DNA from: Lotus japonicus
Lineage: Eukaryota; Streptophyta; Magnoliopsida; Fabales; Fabaceae
Assembly (NCBI RefSeq): GCF_012489685.1
Contig: NC_080041.1
Coordinates: forward strand, 19,221,802-19,285,801
Length of the DNA stretch: 64,000 nucleotides
Reading direction: 5' to 3'
The translations under genes were made by a program, and so were the position numbers. The notes beneath the pieces are model-generated. The model was not told the DNA's origin and did no database searches. It saw only the letters and a program-made list of their open reading frames with translations. Positions 1 through 11,800 of this stretch are shown piece by piece; positions within the stretch are counted from its first letter, which is position 1; every line of letters begins with the position of its first letter.

Positions 1-387
1 GCAGTGTCTGCACCCAGCAAGTTCACGAAGGGACTTCTCTGTGATGATGATCTTTCTTCCAAGAATGTGAGATACCACCTGAGTATCATCGCAGTCGGCG
101 TGCTTCCAGAATTCCTTGATCAGTTTATCATACACCGGTCCTCGAAGTCTGTTGAAGTAATTTCCCCAACCTTGAACTTGGACTTCAGGACGAAGATCAT
201 ACCCATTTGTAGCCAGGTTGTCGAGGTCGAATCTCCATTCTTCCAGGACTTGAAGTTCCTCAGGAGCATATACGCAGTGAACGGCACAGCCCCGTTCTGC
301 AATCGGAATAATCTGCTCTTGAGCTTGACCTTGATCTTGTGTCGGATTCTCAGGGCCCCTTTGACCCGTTGCTAGACCAACTACCAT
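1..387 (-). CDS. Env-like / putative plant transposon protein, N-terminal part (copia-A)
   Basis: All 129 codons from the ATG at 385-387 to the window edge are open. The protein starts MVVGLATGQ and aligns with the first part of the copia-C env-like ORF (complement of 14733-17408): both share the stretches VLEEWRFDLDN/VLVEWRFDLDN, GPVYDKL and EFWKHADC. This is the conserved N-terminal domain often labelled 'putative plant transposon protein', found downstream of pol in Sireviruses. No signal peptide or membrane segment is visible, so a true envelope role is doubtful. The remainder lies outside the window. Confidence 0.75.
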   Translation of the reverse strand, partial: MVVGLATGQRGPENPTQDQGQAQEQIIPIAERGCAVHCVYAPEELQVLEEWRFDLDNLATNGYDLRPEVQVQGWGNYFNRLRGPVYDKLIKEFWKHADCDDTQVVSHILGRKIIITEKSLRELAGCRHC

Positions 388-884
388 GTGAGGGAACTGG
401 GTTGCATCTGCAGTAGCTCTTCTGGTTTGACTCACCATTTTTGAAGCGGTTGAAGGTTTGAGGTAGAAGATGAAGGTTGAAAGATGAAGAGAGATCGAGA
501 GAGAAATCGAGGATAAGCGGTTTTGAAAAAGCAGAGAGAGAGAGAGAGTAAAAACCGGAAGTGAAAGAGATCGTGTGTGTATAGTGGGTTTTGACAAATA
601 ACCGTTGTTGATTCAAAAAGCACTTTAAGATCAACGGTTGAAAATTAAAGATAGATAGTAACAGTAAATACACAAATCACACACAGGAGAGAAGCACATC
701 TACACGCAATCATAACAGACTGTCACACGGGCACAAGGAACTATGCATCAGAAATACTGACACACGTGTTGCTGTCTCAGCTTCAGAGTCAGTACCAGTG
801 GGTACACAAACTCTGATTGAGTTACCTTCTGGACTAGACATCTTCTGATCAAGAAGTATCATAGTCAGAGGTTCTGATCCATCT
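388..884 (-). other. Copia-A spacer between pol stop and env-like start
   Basis: About 500 bases without a credible ORF. It contains short purine-rich runs and sequence shared with the matching spacer of copia-C (17409-17893) and with the region after pol in copia-D (63664 onward), so it is a conserved non-coding part of this family. It may act as leader for expression of the downstream env-like ORF; nothing in the sequence proves this. Confidence 0.6.
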
Positions 885-3800
885 TCACTCTGGACAAAAG
901 TCCATGTTCAGATTTTTCAGAATAAAATTAAATCTATCCTCTGCTAAGGGCTTTGTAAAGATATCTGCCCATTGATGGTCAGTATCAACAAACTTCAGAA
1001 GAAGTACGCCCTTCTGTACATAATCTCTAATAAAGTGATACTTTACCTCAATGTGCTTTGCCCTTGAATGCAAGATAGGATTCTTACTCAATGAGATTGC
1101 AGCAGTGTTATCACAATAGATTGGGATATTGCTCTCAAGGATCTGATAATCCTCCAGCTGATGTTTCATCCAGAGCATCTGAGTGCTGCATATTGCTGCT
1201 GAGATATATTCTGCCTCTGTAGTTGATAGTGCAATGGTTGATTGCCTCTTGCTTGCCCATGAGACTAGATTTCTTCCCAGAAATTGACAATTTCCAGAAG
1301 TACTTTTTCTCTCTGTTCTATCTCCAGCATAATCAGCATCACAGTAACCTGAAAGCTTATACTCTGATGTTTTCTTATACATCAAGCCAAGGTTAGTGGT
1401 GCCTTTCAGATACCTTAGGATCCTCTTAATAGCAGTTAAGTGGGTTTCCCTTGGATCTGATTGGAAACGAGCACATAAATGAACACTAAATAGTATGTCT
1501 GGCCTAGATGCAGTTAAGTAAAGAAGTGAACCTATCATGCCACGATAGAGCTTCTGACATACTTTACCACTTTTATCTTCTTTCTCCAGAATGCATGTAG
1601 GATGCATTGGAGTCTTGGCCACTGTAGATTCCAGCATGTTGAACTTCTTCAGAAGTTCTTTAGTGTACTTGCTCTGATGGATATATGTTCCTTTTGGTGT
1701 TTGATCAACTTGTATTCCCAGAAAGTACTTTAATTCTCCCATCATACTCATCTCAAATTCAGCCTGCATCATCTCAGAAAATTCTTTGCATAGAGATTGA
1801 TTAGCAGAACCAAATATAATATCATCAACATAAATTTGCACAATTAAGATATCATCTTTATAAGTCTTGCAAAAAAGAGTTGTATCTACTTTACCCCTTA
1901 CAAACTCATTCTCCAGAAGGAATGAGCTAAGTCTCTCACACCATGCTCTGGGAGCTTGCTTCAGACCGTAGAGTGATTTCTTCAATTTGAACACATGGTC
2001 TGGTTTCTTCTCATCTTCAAAACCTGGGGGTTGATGAACATAGACTTCCTCTGAAATATAACCATTTAGGAAGGCACTCTTCACGTCCATCTGATGTAGA
2101 ACTATGTTGTGATTTACTGAAAAAGAGATCAACAGTCTGATTGCCTCCAGTCTTGCTACTGGAGCAAATGTTTCAATGTAGTCTATTCCTTCCTGCTGGC
2201 TGTAGCCTTGAGCAACTAGCCTTGCCTTGTTTCTGACTACATCTCCTTTCTCATTCAGCTTGTTTCTGAATACCCATTTCGTTCCAATAACATGGACACT
2301 CTCAGGCTTCTTCACTAAGCTCCAAACATCGTTCTTGGAGAATTGATTCAATTCTTCTTCCATGGCCAGAATCCAATCCTTGCCCTGAAGAGCTTCATCT
2401 ATGGACTTGGGTTCAATTAAGGACACCAATCCTTTCAGACTGAGCAAGGTCTCTTCAGAGGGTCTGAAGGCAGATCTGGTTCTGACTGGTTCGTCTTTGT
2501 TGCCCAAAATCAATTCCTTAGGGTGAGCTGCAGTGATTCTGCTCTTCTTCAGAGTTTGTGAGTTAGAGGGACCAGCTTCTTCCTCTGGTTCATCTTCCTC
2601 TGGCTCAACTTCCTCTGGAGCTTTGCCTTTGTCAGAAACATTAATGCTTAAATCTGCAAACTTTTCAACTAGCTTTGACTGGTCAGAGTCAAGCTTATCG
2701 TCAAATCTAACATGAATAGATTCTTCAATAGTCTTAGCATCAGTATTATAAAATCTAAAACCTTTAGATCTCTCAGAGTAACCGAGTAATAGACACTTAG
2801 AAGACTTAGCATCAAATTTATGCAATCTATCCTTAGTATTGAGAACATAACAAACACAGCCAAAAGGATGAAAATAAGAAATGTTGGGTTTTATGTTCTT
2901 CCACAATTCATAAGGAGTCTTATTCAGAATTGGTCTCACAGAGATTCTGTTCTGAATGTAACATGCTGTATTTACTGCCTCTGCCCAAAAGTGCTTAGCC
3001 ATGCCAGTTTCTTGGAGCATGGTTCTAGCCATCTCCTGAAGAGTTCTGTTCTTCCTCTCAACAACACCATTTTGTTGAGGAGTTCTGGGACAAGAGAAAT
3101 CATGTGCAATTCCATAGGAATCAAACAGACTCTCAAATTTGTCATTCTCAAACTCTCCACCATGGTCACTTCTGACACGCACAATCCTACAAGCCTTCTC
3201 GTTTTGCACTTGAGCAATGAAGGTAGAGAACACAGCATGAGACTCATCCTTGCGGGTTAGAAACTTTACCCATGTCCAGCGGCTATATTCATCAACGATA
3301 ACCATCCCATATCTCTTGCCACCTATAGACTCAGTTTTCACTGGTCCAAAAAGGTCGATATGCAGAAGTTCTAACGGCCTTGAGGTTGAGACAACATTCT
3401 TTGCCTTGAAAGGGACTTTTGTGAATTTTCCTTTCTGACATGCTTCACAAAGAGCGTCTGAAGCGAACTTCAGATTGGGTAAGCCCCTGACAAGGTTTAG
3501 CTTGCTCAGCTGAGAAATCTTTCTCATACTGGCATGCCCTAACCGTCTATGCCATACCCACTGCTCTTCATTAACAGACAGAAGGCACTTCACATTCTGA
3601 GCCTCCAACTCAGATAATCTGATCTTATAAATGTTGTTCTTCCTCTTGCTGTTAAACAGAACAGAGCCATCGATTTGACTTACAGCCCGGCAGGACTTTT
3701 GATTGAATATAACATCATAACCCTTGTCAGCTAATTGACTTATAGACAATAAGTTATGTGTTAAGCCGTCTACCAATAACACATTATCAATGCATGGACT

Positions 3801-3989
3801 ACTATCTACACAAATAGTACCAGTACCAACAATTTTACCCTTTTCATTTCCTCCAAAGCCAACTTCGCCTCCAGGCTTAAGTTTCAGCTCTCGGAACATA
3901 CGCCTTTCTCCCGTCATGTGACGCGAGCATCCACTGTCCAGATACCATGATTGGTGTTTCAGTGGAGCTATCAAGGATATCTGCAACAT
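885..3989 (-). CDS. pol: Ty1/copia Pol polyprotein: protease, integrase, reverse transcriptase, RNase H (copia-A)
   Basis: An uninterrupted 1034-codon frame. The aspartic protease motif DSG is at residues 18-20. The integrase zinc finger uses H147, H152, C181 and C184, and the integrase catalytic triad is D212, D275 and E311. The RT domain begins near residue 565, with D635 in [10 protein letters not shown] and YVDD at 720-723. RNase H follows, with candidate catalytic residues D884 ([10 protein letters not shown]), E925 (TEAEYIS) and D960 (YCDN). All hallmark residues are present, so this Pol could be active. The frame overlaps the end of gag by about 110 bases in the +1 frame, and the same overlap occurs in copia-D. 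The ATG at 3989 lies just upstream of the protease; in the life cycle Pol is more likely made by frameshifting from gag. Confidence 0.93.
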   Translation of the reverse strand: MLQISLIAPLKHQSWYLDSGCSRHMTGERRMFRELKLKPGGEVGFGGNEKGKIVGTGTICVDSSPCIDNVLLVDGLTHNLLSISQLADKGYDVIFNQKSCRAVSQIDGSVLFNSKRKNNIYKIRLSELEAQNVKCLLSVNEEQWVWHRRLGHASMRKISQLSKLNLVRGLPNLKFASDALCEACQKGKFTKVPFKAKNVVSTSRPLELLHIDLFGPVKTESIGGKRYGMVIVDEYSRWTWVKFLTRKDESHAVFSTFIAQVQNEKACRIVRVRSDHGGEFENDKFESLFDSYGIAHDFSCPRTPQQNGVVERKNRTLQEMARTMLQETGMAKHFWAEAVNTACYIQNRISVRPILNKTPYELWKNIKPNISYFHPFGCVCYVLNTKDRLHKFDAKSSKCLLLGYSERSKGFRFYNTDAKTIEESIHVRFDDKLDSDQSKLVEKFADLSINVSDKGKAPEEVEPEEDEPEEEAGPSNSQTLKKSRITAAHPKELILGNKDEPVRTRSAFRPSEETLLSLKGLVSLIEPKSIDEALQGKDWILAMEEELNQFSKNDVWSLVKKPESVHVIGTKWVFRNKLNEKGDVVRNKARLVAQGYSQQEGIDYIETFAPVARLEAIRLLISFSVNHNIVLHQMDVKSAFLNGYISEEVYVHQPPGFEDEKKPDHVFKLKKSLYGLKQAPRAWCERLSSFLLENEFVRGKVDTTLFCKTYKDDILIVQIYVDDIIFGSANQSLCKEFSEMMQAEFEMSMMGELKYFLGIQVDQTPKGTYIHQSKYTKELLKKFNMLESTVAKTPMHPTCILEKEDKSGKVCQKLYRGMIGSLLYLTASRPDILFSVHLCARFQSDPRETHLTAIKRILRYLKGTTNLGLMYKKTSEYKLSGYCDADYAGDRTERKSTSGNCQFLGRNLVSWASKRQSTIALSTTEAEYISAAICSTQMLWMKHQLEDYQILESNIPIYCDNTAAISLSKNPILHSRAKHIEVKYHFIRDYVQKGVLLLKFVDTDHQWADIFTKPLAEDRFNFILKNLNMDFCPE

Positions 3990-5787
3990 AGATAATCTTG
4001 TCCTTAGGTACCCACTTTCTGGGTCCTCTCTTGTTAGTTACCCCAGAGGTTCTGATCACCTTGGGTGTCTCAACATGATATTTTAAAGGAATATTTGCAT
4101 GATATTTAGTCATAGAGAAGGATCCCTTTTTAAGAGGGTTTTTAGCAACTTTAGCAGGTACAGGATCAGGCAATATGGTACCAGAGGGAACAAAGCATTC
4201 ATACAAGGATTTAGCTTTAGACACAGAGGGCTCATTTCTAATTGGTTTAGAATAGCCAATGCCATGCATTCCATTTCTGCTTACGCCATAGATCATTGAA
4301 GCCATTAAGCTTCTATCCACGCTTTTAGCTAGGATTCTTTGAAAAGACTTTTCATACTTAGATTCATTTCTACAATCAGAGGCATCACAGGCAACAATTT
4401 CTTCTAGCTTAGCAATCTGGTTCTTAAGCACAGAGTTAGAATTGATCAAGGCATGATTACCATTTTTCAAATCAGAAATAATTTTCTCATGTTCAGAAGG
4501 AGTCTTGGAAACAGCGGATAAGTTCTTTTTCAGCTTCTTATGCTTAGACAATAAGGAGTTATACTTATCCATAATATCAGACAATGCATGTTTCAGTTCA
4601 GAGGTAGAGAAAGAAGCGAATACCTCATTTTCATCGTCTGAGTTAGGATTTCCTTCTGATTCTGAGTCAGAGTCAACAACTCCCTTTGACTCTGCTTCCT
4701 TGTTTTTGACAATAGCCATGAGTCCTTGGACTTCACCATCAGAGTCAACATCCTCTGACTCTGATTCATCAAATGTCACCATCAGACTCTTCTTTGTCTT
4801 GAAGTGCTTCTTTGGCTTCTTGTCCTTCTTCAATTTTGGACAGTCACTTTTGTAGTGCCCTGATTCTTTTGCACTCAAAGCATGTGACTTCCTTAAGTGA
4901 GGACTTCTTCTGACCTGAGGATTCAGACTTTCCTTTTGCCTTTCCAGAGCCTTTGTATTTGCTCTGCCTGTGCTTCCAGATGCGATTGAGTCTCTTGGAG
5001 ATCAGAGTCAGCTCATCTTCATCAGAATCTTCTGATGCTTCTTCAGATTCCTCTTCTTCAGCTTGAAGAGCTTTTGACTTCTCAACCTTAGCCTTTTCAG
5101 ATTTAGATTTCAAGGCTATGGACTTTTTCCTCAGATCTTGCATCTCTGAGCGCTTCAGCTCATGGCATTTCAAAATGCTGATGAGTTCTTCTAAACTCAT
5201 ATTCTCAACGTCTCTCGTGAGCTCTATTGAAGTCACTAAAGGCATCCAACTTTCAGGAAGACACCTGATGACCCTTATGACATGATCTTTTGTTGTGTAG
5301 CTCTTGTTGAGAGGTCGTATGCCAGCTACAAGCAACTGAAATCTGGAGAACATTTCTTCAATGGACTCATTTGGCTCCATGATGAAGGATTCATACTTTT
5401 GGATCAAAGACAATGCCTTTGATTCTTTGACTTTCTTGTTTCCTTCATGAGACATCTTTAGAGATTTGAAAATGCCTTTCGCAAACTCACATCTGTAATC
5501 TTCTGGTACTCTTCATAGGAAATAGCACTTAGAAGAATTGCTCTTGCTTTGTGATGTTGTGAGTACAGCTTCTTTTGATCTGCAGTCATCTCTGACCTTG
5601 GGATCTTCTTGCCATCTGCATCAACTGGACGCTCGTAGCCATCCACAATAATATCCCAGAGATCTGCATCGAAACCCAGAAAGAAACTTTCCAGTCTATC
5701 TTTCCAATATTCGAACCTTTGACCGTCGAACATAGGAGGCTTTGCATTGTAACCATCTCTTTGAGTTTCACTGGTGGTGGCAGCCAT
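3877..5787 (-). pseudogene. gag: Gag of copia-A with two compensating frameshifts
   Basis: Gag begins at the ATG at 5787 (MAATTSETQRDGYNAKPP), the usual start of this family. The N-terminal half carries the gag-polypeptide/UBN2-type capsid region. A one-base loss near 5504, relative to copia-D (ACAGATCGTGAG reads ACAGATGTGAG here), shifts the frame. A one-base gain near 4873 (an extra A in the codon run after CFECK) restores it, and it falls inside the CCHC zinc knuckle. The C-terminal part is acidic and Ser-rich and ends at 3877 after [10 protein letters not shown]. Each segment is open, so the lesions look recent, but a normal Gag cannot be made without both shifts. Confidence 0.88.
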
Positions 5788-5845
5788 TGTTTTTCACACC
5801 GGCCCGGATCACTGAACACTGTTAGGTGTGGTAATCAAAACTTGC

Positions 5846-5857
5846 GCTCTGATACCA
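5846..5857 (-). other. Primer binding site (initiator tRNA-Met), copia-A
   Basis: On the minus strand the 12 bases read TGGTATCAGAGC, complementary to the 3' end of plant initiator tRNA-Met, and lie two bases downstream of the 5' LTR end. This fixes the LTR boundary and the orientation. Confidence 0.92.
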
Positions 5858-5859
5858 AT

Positions 5860-7069
5860 TGAAGGTATGAAAAACGGTAGAAAGGGGGGGGGGGTTTGAA
5901 TAACGTTTTCAGTATAAAACTTCCACCTTAAAGATTTTGACAAATCTTTCGAGAATTTAAGTGCTAAAGATAAGAGATAGAAAAGCACACAAGGATTTTA
6001 TCCTGGTTCACTTGATAAATCACTCAAGCTACTCCAGTCCACCCGTTAAGGTGATTTCTTCCTTCTTAGAATGAAGGCAATCCACTAATCAGGTAAGAGT
6101 TACAACTGCACTTGAAACCTACAAGTGACTAACAATTACACTGACTTAGCTCACACTAAGATTCACTCTCTTAGTCTTCTCTAGGATCCGATCAGCCTTG
6201 ATCTCCTAAAGGAACTAAACAAACTGTTTATCAAAGAATTGTTTACAAAAGATTTGCTTCTAAAAAGCTAATAGTAAACTCAATGAATTTCAGATGAAAG
6301 AAAGCTTAGAAGAATTTAAGTTTGTCTTGCGCGTATGTGAATGCTTCTAGCCGTTTCTTTCAGTCTTCAGCCTCTTTATATACTCCAAGGATTAGGGTTG
6401 AGCGTTGCATGGGAAATGCTACCGTTGGAGGGCAGTTCTGGAAAATCCAGCTTCTGCTGTGTCTGAGACTGTTAGGTAGGTCGTCAGGAAGGTACAGTTG
6501 CTTTTGTACTTGGATAGCGACTTGACCTTTAAACCTAGGAGACTTCTGATCAGGGGATGCTTCATATTGGAACTTGTGAAGCCGGTTGATCAGAGTCAGA
6601 GGGAAAGCCCAGATCCTCTGACCATTGTTTCTTCTGATTCTGAACTCAGAGGGAAGAACATGGTCTTCAGAGTATCTTGCTTCTGGACAACAGAATTTCA
6701 CTAATCAGCTTCTGGATCTTCAGAGTCTTCTACACCATCAGAATATCTGAGCCTTCAGTGTTTCTTGGTTATCAGACTTTCTGGATCTTCAGAGCTTCTA
6801 GTGACTGAGTCCACATCAGAGTTTGTATAACTTCAGAACTTCTGAAGCTTTTCCACTGTTCATACTGAACATGGTGAATGCGAAAGCGTTGCTTGGGTTG
6901 CTCTTTATACACAGTGCTTCTGATTTGTGTGAGATTGAGTTGAGGTCAGAGCCTGTAAATAGCACACTCAGAAAAACACGTTAGAGTACCACAATTGTTC
7001 ATATCAAAAGGTTAACTTGTAATCATCAAAACATAGAGTTGTACTACTAGATCAAAACTTGATCTTACA
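5860..7069 (-). repeat. 5' LTR of copia-A (~1210 bp)
   Basis: On the minus strand it begins TGTAAGATCAAG and ends TACCTTCA next to the primer binding site, and it aligns with the copia-C and copia-D LTRs. A TATA-type sequence (GTATATAAAG on the minus strand) lies near 6375-6386. It is rich in TCAGA/TCTGA motifs, as in its relatives. The host side of the insertion is copia-B; the candidate target duplication CTGAC follows at 7070-7074, but the partner copy is off window. Confidence 0.9.
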
Positions 7070-9177
7070 CTGACTCCTCTCATCACAACTTTCTCATCAT
7101 CAGTGGTCACAACACATTCTATCTTATTGAACTTCACATCATATCCTTGATCACACAGTTGACTTATGCTGATTAGGTTGGCTGTTAAACCATTCACAAG
7201 TAACACATTGCTCAAGTTAGGAGATTCTGTGCTAACAAGTTTTCCTACTCCCTTGATCTTTCCTTTAGCTCCATCTCCAAAAGTAACATAGTTGGTGGAG
7301 TGACTTCTGACGTCTTGCAAGAAGCTCTTGTTTCCTGTCATGTGCTTTGAGCAGCCACTATCAAAATACCAATCTTCCTTTGATGATGCTCTGAAGGACG
7401 TGTAGGCTACCTGACATCTGACTTCACCCTTGGGCTTCCATTGCTTCCTCATCTGTACAGGCTTTTTCTCGTGCATCTGAGGATAACCATATAACCTGTA
7501 ACAGTAGGGCTTTATATGACCATTCTTACCACAGTAGTGACACTTCCAAGGTACAGTTTTGTCAAGCTTAAGCTGGGGTTTCACATGCAGAGGTACATGT
7601 CGAGGCAATGAATTTGACAACTGATAATTTCTGGGCTTCTTGAATTCAGTTTGTTTTGCAGCAGACACAAACTTCTTTGAACCTTTCTGATTTTCTTTGT
7701 TTGCTGTCTTATAGTCAAAGCCAATTCCCTTCAGACTCCCTCCTTGCTTGCTAGTTTCTTTCAGAATTTCATCAAGCATATCAGAACCACTGTTCAACAT
7801 TCTAATAGATTTGTGAGTAGCTTCAAGCTTTCTTGTCAGAATTGCCACTTCCTCTTGAAGTCCTGCATTGATCAACACTAGATTAGCCTTTTCAATAACA
7901 TCAGCATTATTAAACTTACTTTGCCATTCCTCCAGATCTTCCTTCAGCTTTGTGCTGAGCTCTTTCAGTCTTTCATTCTGAGAAACAAGTTGTTCTATCT
8001 CACTTTGCTTTTCTCTCACAAGTTTACATGCTTCTTCCCACTTGATGTGTAGCAGCTTGTAAGTCTCAGCCAGTTCCTCATCTGTAATGTCCTCATCACT
8101 TGTATCAGACTCATAGATGGTTCCAGAGAAAGCATTGACTTTGTTTGCAAATATCTCCTCCTCATCTTCAGTGTCTTCATCTGACCAAGTTACCATCATA
8201 CCTTTCTTCTGCTTCTTTAGATAGGTGGCGCATTCAGACCTGATATGACCATATCCTTCACATTCATGACACTGCACTCCTTTATTCTGACCAGATCTTT
8301 CTTTTTCTTTGGTCTTCCTCTGTGAATTAGAAGGCTTGGGTTTGTTATCGAACTTCATGTCCTGGACAATAGGCCTGGTTCTTTTGTCAATTTTTCTCAA
8401 TGCTCTGTTAAATTTTCTTGCTAGCATGGCCAGAGCCTCTGAAAGATTTTCACCCTCACAATCTTCATCATCACCTTCATCAGTGTTTGACACAAAGGCA
8501 ATACTCTTATTCTTCTTCTCAGATTTTCCACTCAGTTTCAACTCAAATGTCTGCAAAGAGCCAATAAGTTCATCAATCTTCATGTTCTCGATGTCTTGAG
8601 CCTCCTCAATTGCAGTGACTTTCATAGCAAACTTCTGAGGAAGAGATCTCAAGATCTTCCTTACAAGCTTCTCATCTGACATAGGTTCTCCCAAAGCAAA
8701 TGAAGCATTAGACAAGTCACGGACACGCATGTGGAATTCTGAAATAGTCTCTTCTTCAGTCATCATCAAATTTTCAAATTGAGTAGTAAGCATCTGAAGC
8801 CTTGACATCCTTACTCGAGTAGTTCCTTCATGTGCAGTTTTCAGAATTTCCCAAGCATCCTTTGCCACAGTACACGTATTGATCAGCCTAAACATATTCT
8901 TGTCAACTCCATTAAAGATAGCATTTAAAGCCTTTGAATTTCCAAGAGCAGCTTCATCTTCAACACTGGTCCATTCTTCTTCAGGTTTTTCCACAACAGT
9001 AGTAGAGGTGCCTTCAACCTCAGCCTTAGTGGGGTGCTTCCAACCCTTGACAATAGCTTTCCAAGTCTTGTTGTCAATTGATTTGAGAAAGGCTGTCATG
9101 CGAACCTTCCAGTAGTCATAGTTAGTACCATCCAGAATGGGTGGCCTATTGACTGATCCTCCCTCCTTGTTATCCAT
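7070..9177 (-). CDS. gag: Gag-protease of copia-B, truncated by copia-A insertion
   Basis: About 702 codons from the ATG at 9177 (MDNKEGGSVNRPPILDGTNY); the codons just upstream lack an ATG. The N-terminal gag/UBN2-type region is followed by a first zinc knuckle (CHECEGYGHIRSEC), an acidic stretch, a long predicted coiled coil (many E/K/L, around LKEDLEEWQSKFNNADV), a second zinc knuckle (CHYCGKNGHIKPYC) and the protease motif DSGCSKH, all in one frame. A GAG-pre-integrase segment begins before the sequence runs into the copia-A LTR at 7070; codons to the left of that belong to copia-A. Two knuckles separated by a coiled coil fit Sirevirus-type Gag. The frame is open to the break, so this copy was little decayed when it was interrupted. 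Confidence 0.88.
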
Positions 9178-9228
9178 GAGAACTTGAATCAAACTCCCTG
9201 GAGCTCACCCAACTAGAACAGGGTGCCT

Positions 9229-9240
9229 GCTCTGATGCCA
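9229..9240 (-). other. Primer binding site of copia-B
   Basis: The minus strand reads TGGCATCAGAGC two bases after the LTR end. It differs at one base from the TGGTATCAGAGC of the other copia elements here but still fits initiator tRNA-Met priming. Confidence 0.8.
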
Positions 9241-9242
9241 AT

Positions 9243-10094
9243 TGTAAATTCAGGTTCCCTCTGATCCGATTGTCCTGCACGATGCTGGGACGAGAGGTTC
9301 GACAACAGCTTTACAGTAAAACAAAACTTAACAGCAGAAACAATAACACACAGTAATTGTTAACCCAGTTCAGTGAAAACTTTCACCTACGTCTGGAGGG
9401 TTTGCACCCAAAGAAAGGAAATCCACTATCTCAAGATTCAGGAATTACAGACACTCATGAACAACTCAGTTCATAGTTCACTTCCTAATCTACCCAGTGT
9501 ATTTCTACTTAGAATCTCAACCTAAGTATGAGAGCCCCTCTCACTTTCTCTCAATCACTGCCACAGTGATGGGTTAACACAATAAACAAGTAGAGTTTGA
9601 ACGCAATCAAACACACAGAATCTCTCTTTGCTTTATAGAATCAGTGAGCAAAGACAGATTCACAACCAACAAAGGACAAAGCACAATTAACAAATCCTAA
9701 AACACTCGATCTCTCTCTATCAGCTTCAACGCCTTCATGTTTTAGGTCTTCATCCTTTTATAGACTTCAGCAGCGGTAGCATGGGCTTTAGGGTTGGCAC
9801 GGGCTGAAGAAACAGATTGCAGTAACAGCAATTCAAAACGCAATCTTGATAGATTCGGTTTCTTATTGCACAAATAAAGATAGAAACCAATCTTTTAACA
9901 AAGATTGTTTCAACAAATAACACCCCAACAAATAAACCCTTCTGGAATAGCTACTTGCTCCTCAAGTAACTCAAAAACATATCTTCAGCAAATCTTCAGA
10001 GGGCCCACAACAGAAACACAAGCTGAGGACTGATGCCCTAGCTTCACGAGATCAGATGCCACGGCATCTGCTTCGCCAATCGGTTGTTTTGACA
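9243..10094 (-). repeat. 5' LTR of copia-B (~852 bp)
   Basis: On the minus strand it runs from TGTCAAAACAAC to GAATTTACA, with TG...CA ends and the primer binding site immediately after. A TATA-type sequence (CTATAAAAG, minus strand) is at 9756-9764. The boundaries are supported by alignment with the solo LTR at 27327-28144, which starts TGTCCAAAACAAC. Confidence 0.88.
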
Positions 10095-10408
10095 AAATGC
10101 ATGGCAACATGTTCCAACAATTTTCCTTGGATGCAGCTGCAAAATTCATCAATTTTTGACGTAGATTCACTTGCAAATAGGCCCATGAAGTAATTTCTGA
10201 TTGTTTCTGCCAACAACTTTCTCCCATGAATCCAATTACCATGTTGGTCCCTTGTCTTCTTAATTGTGTTTCTTTTTTGTCTTTGATTGGCCTTGTTGTG
10301 AAAGAAACTTGTATTTTTGTCGCCCTCCTTTAGCCAAATAGCTCTGGAACGTTGTCTCCAATACGCTTCTTCCTTTTCCAGCAGCTTTGATAATTCATCT
10401 TCCATCAT
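10095..10408 (-). pseudogene. LINE ORF2, region between endonuclease and RT (fragment)
   Basis: The frame shows the signature WLKEGDKNTSFFH, typical of plant LINE ORF2 just before the RT domain. It ends where the copia-B LTR begins; the codons below 10095 belong to the LTR. Between this piece and the endonuclease (10409-10727) the frame is broken, so the ORF is dead. Confidence 0.8.
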
Positions 10409-10727
10409 TTCTTGTCCTCAATATTCTCAGCAGTGGGAGGCCATGCTTGAGCTCTTTTCAGATCCTTTTCAACTTGTACCATTCGCTGCTTGAAGTTGCC
10501 ATTTTCTCTTTGTGCTTGGGTTATTAATTCCCGGGCACCGTCTGATTTTTCATCCCAGTTGCCTTCTATCGCACCATGCATGACAGAAATGTATGTTAAA
10601 ATCGGGTTCCTTTGCTAGATAGGCATCCATTTTGAAAACCTTCTTCTTTTTACGGGTGTCTTCCTCTTTTTCCTTTGAATTTTTATTAGGAGGGGCGTAT
10701 GATCAGAGGTTTGGCGAATCAGATGGT

Positions 10728-11369
10728 TTACTTCTGAGGCAAGCCATGAATCAAGTAGAGCTTTGTTCGCCATACCTCTACCAAGTTGTTCCTGAATGTT
10801 TCGATCATCCTGACGTCCATTGGTCCATGTAAATTGGGGGCCAAGAAACCCATGTCAATAAGCTCACATTGTGTTATGAATTGGACAAAAGCATCAAGGG
10901 CTTCCACTCGTGCATGCACCCCCCCTTGTTTTTCAGAGCTAGAGATTATGGCATTGAAGTCACCAAAACACATCCACTGTCCATTGACTTCACGAAGTAA
11001 TTGCCAAGACTTGTGCTTGTTGCATTCTTCGGGGTACCCATAAAAACCTGTGATGTGGATAGGCTCTTGGTCAACACTCTTATACAAAGAACTAATGTGG
11101 TTAGGAGAGTAAGAGATGAGTTCTACAACAGTATCATCTCTCCATAAAAGTGCTAGGCCACCTCTTCTTCTTTGTCCATCTCCCCTGCAATCTACTGTGA
11201 ACATATGTTTAAAACCCATGTTACCACCAATTTTCTTCATTTCACTACCTTTTTTCATAGTCTCCATAAGGAAGGCTACTTCGGGATCTTCATTAAAAAT
11301 GAGCTTGGAGAGAGCTCGCTCTGCCCGGAGGGTCCCAAGCCCCCGACAGTTCCAACTTAATGTTTTCAT
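10728..11369 (-). pseudogene. LINE ORF2 N-terminus, APE-type endonuclease
   Basis: It starts MKTLSWNCRGLG, the classical plant LINE ORF2 start. Endonuclease motifs follow: N7, the acidic residue in the LMET motif, the ITGFYG strand and the GDFNAI motif. The frame then shifts after GFLAPNLHGP, where intact relatives continue with the TW..R/LDR part, so the last ~30 residues are out of frame and the endonuclease is truncated. The ATG overlaps the ORF1 stop as ATGA. Confidence 0.88.
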
Positions 11370-11800
11370 TGTTCCCGGCTGTGCTGGTCCTCCAGCACTG
11401 CCGATGTGTTATCAATGTCCATGGATGCCCTGCTTTTCTTCTCCATGTTCTGGTTTTGGATCTCTGGTTGATCAATTTCCATGTCAGTCCTTTTCCCGCC
11501 AATCTTCACTTGGGTAGAGGTGCTTGATGGCTTAGGGCTCTGCCTTGCAAGTCTCTTCCAAGAGCTTCCCTTCACTCCCTTTCCCTCCTTCCTTCCTTCA
11601 GGGACCTCATTTCCTTGTTCATCTGGCTCTTTTGTAGAAGGTTTTGTGCCCGTGTTTCCTTTCTTCGGTAGCACTGATGTTGTTCGGACGGGGTCTTCCT
11701 CTCCGGGAATGATAATTTGTGGGGTATCCGGTGTGGTGGTCTCCAAAGATATGTGTTGGAGGACCGCTGCTAACCTGGTGTAAACCTGGGTCCACACTTG
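11366..11800 (-). pseudogene. LINE ORF1, C-terminal part
   Basis: A low-complexity, charged segment (EEDPVRTTSVLPKKG...) continuing ORF1 after the copia-C insertion. No ATG is present at its upstream end, as expected for a continuation. Its TGA overlaps the ATG of ORF2. It is the less conserved tail of the DUF4283/zinc-knuckle ORF1 protein. Confidence 0.7.

Larger units (their letters stand above)
1..7069 (-). mobile_element. Copia-A: Sirevirus-type Ty1/copia element, partial (3' end off window)
   Basis: In element order (right to left) the window shows the 5' LTR, a tRNA-Met primer binding site, gag, pol in the order protease-integrase-RT-RNase H, a non-coding spacer, and the start of an env-like ORF cut by the window edge. 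The 3' LTR is not visible. The integrase-before-RT order defines Ty1/copia and the extra ORF after pol points to the Sirevirus lineage. The element lies inside copia-B, whose coding sequence stops abruptly at 7070. Gag has two single-base frameshifts while pol is fully open. Nucleotide similarity to copia-C and copia-D is high throughout, so the three belong to one family. Confidence 0.93.
7070..10094 (-). mobile_element. Copia-B: second Ty1/copia family, 5' half only in window
   Basis: It comprises a 5' LTR (9243-10094), a primer binding site and a gag/protease coding region that is cut at 7070 by insertion of copia-A. The rest of the element should lie beyond copia-A, outside the window. 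Its LTR is unrelated to the copia-A/C/D LTR, and its gag and protease are in one frame, unlike copia-A/D. A degraded solo LTR of the same family lies at 27327-28144 on the plus strand. The element sits in LINE ORF2; the bases AAATG at 10095-10099 would be one copy of its target duplication. Confidence 0.88.

Noticed and set aside
4..375. Plus-strand 123-codon ORF at the left edge
   Set aside because: It is antisense to the env-like ORF of copia-A, which is open on the other strand and conserved with copia-C.
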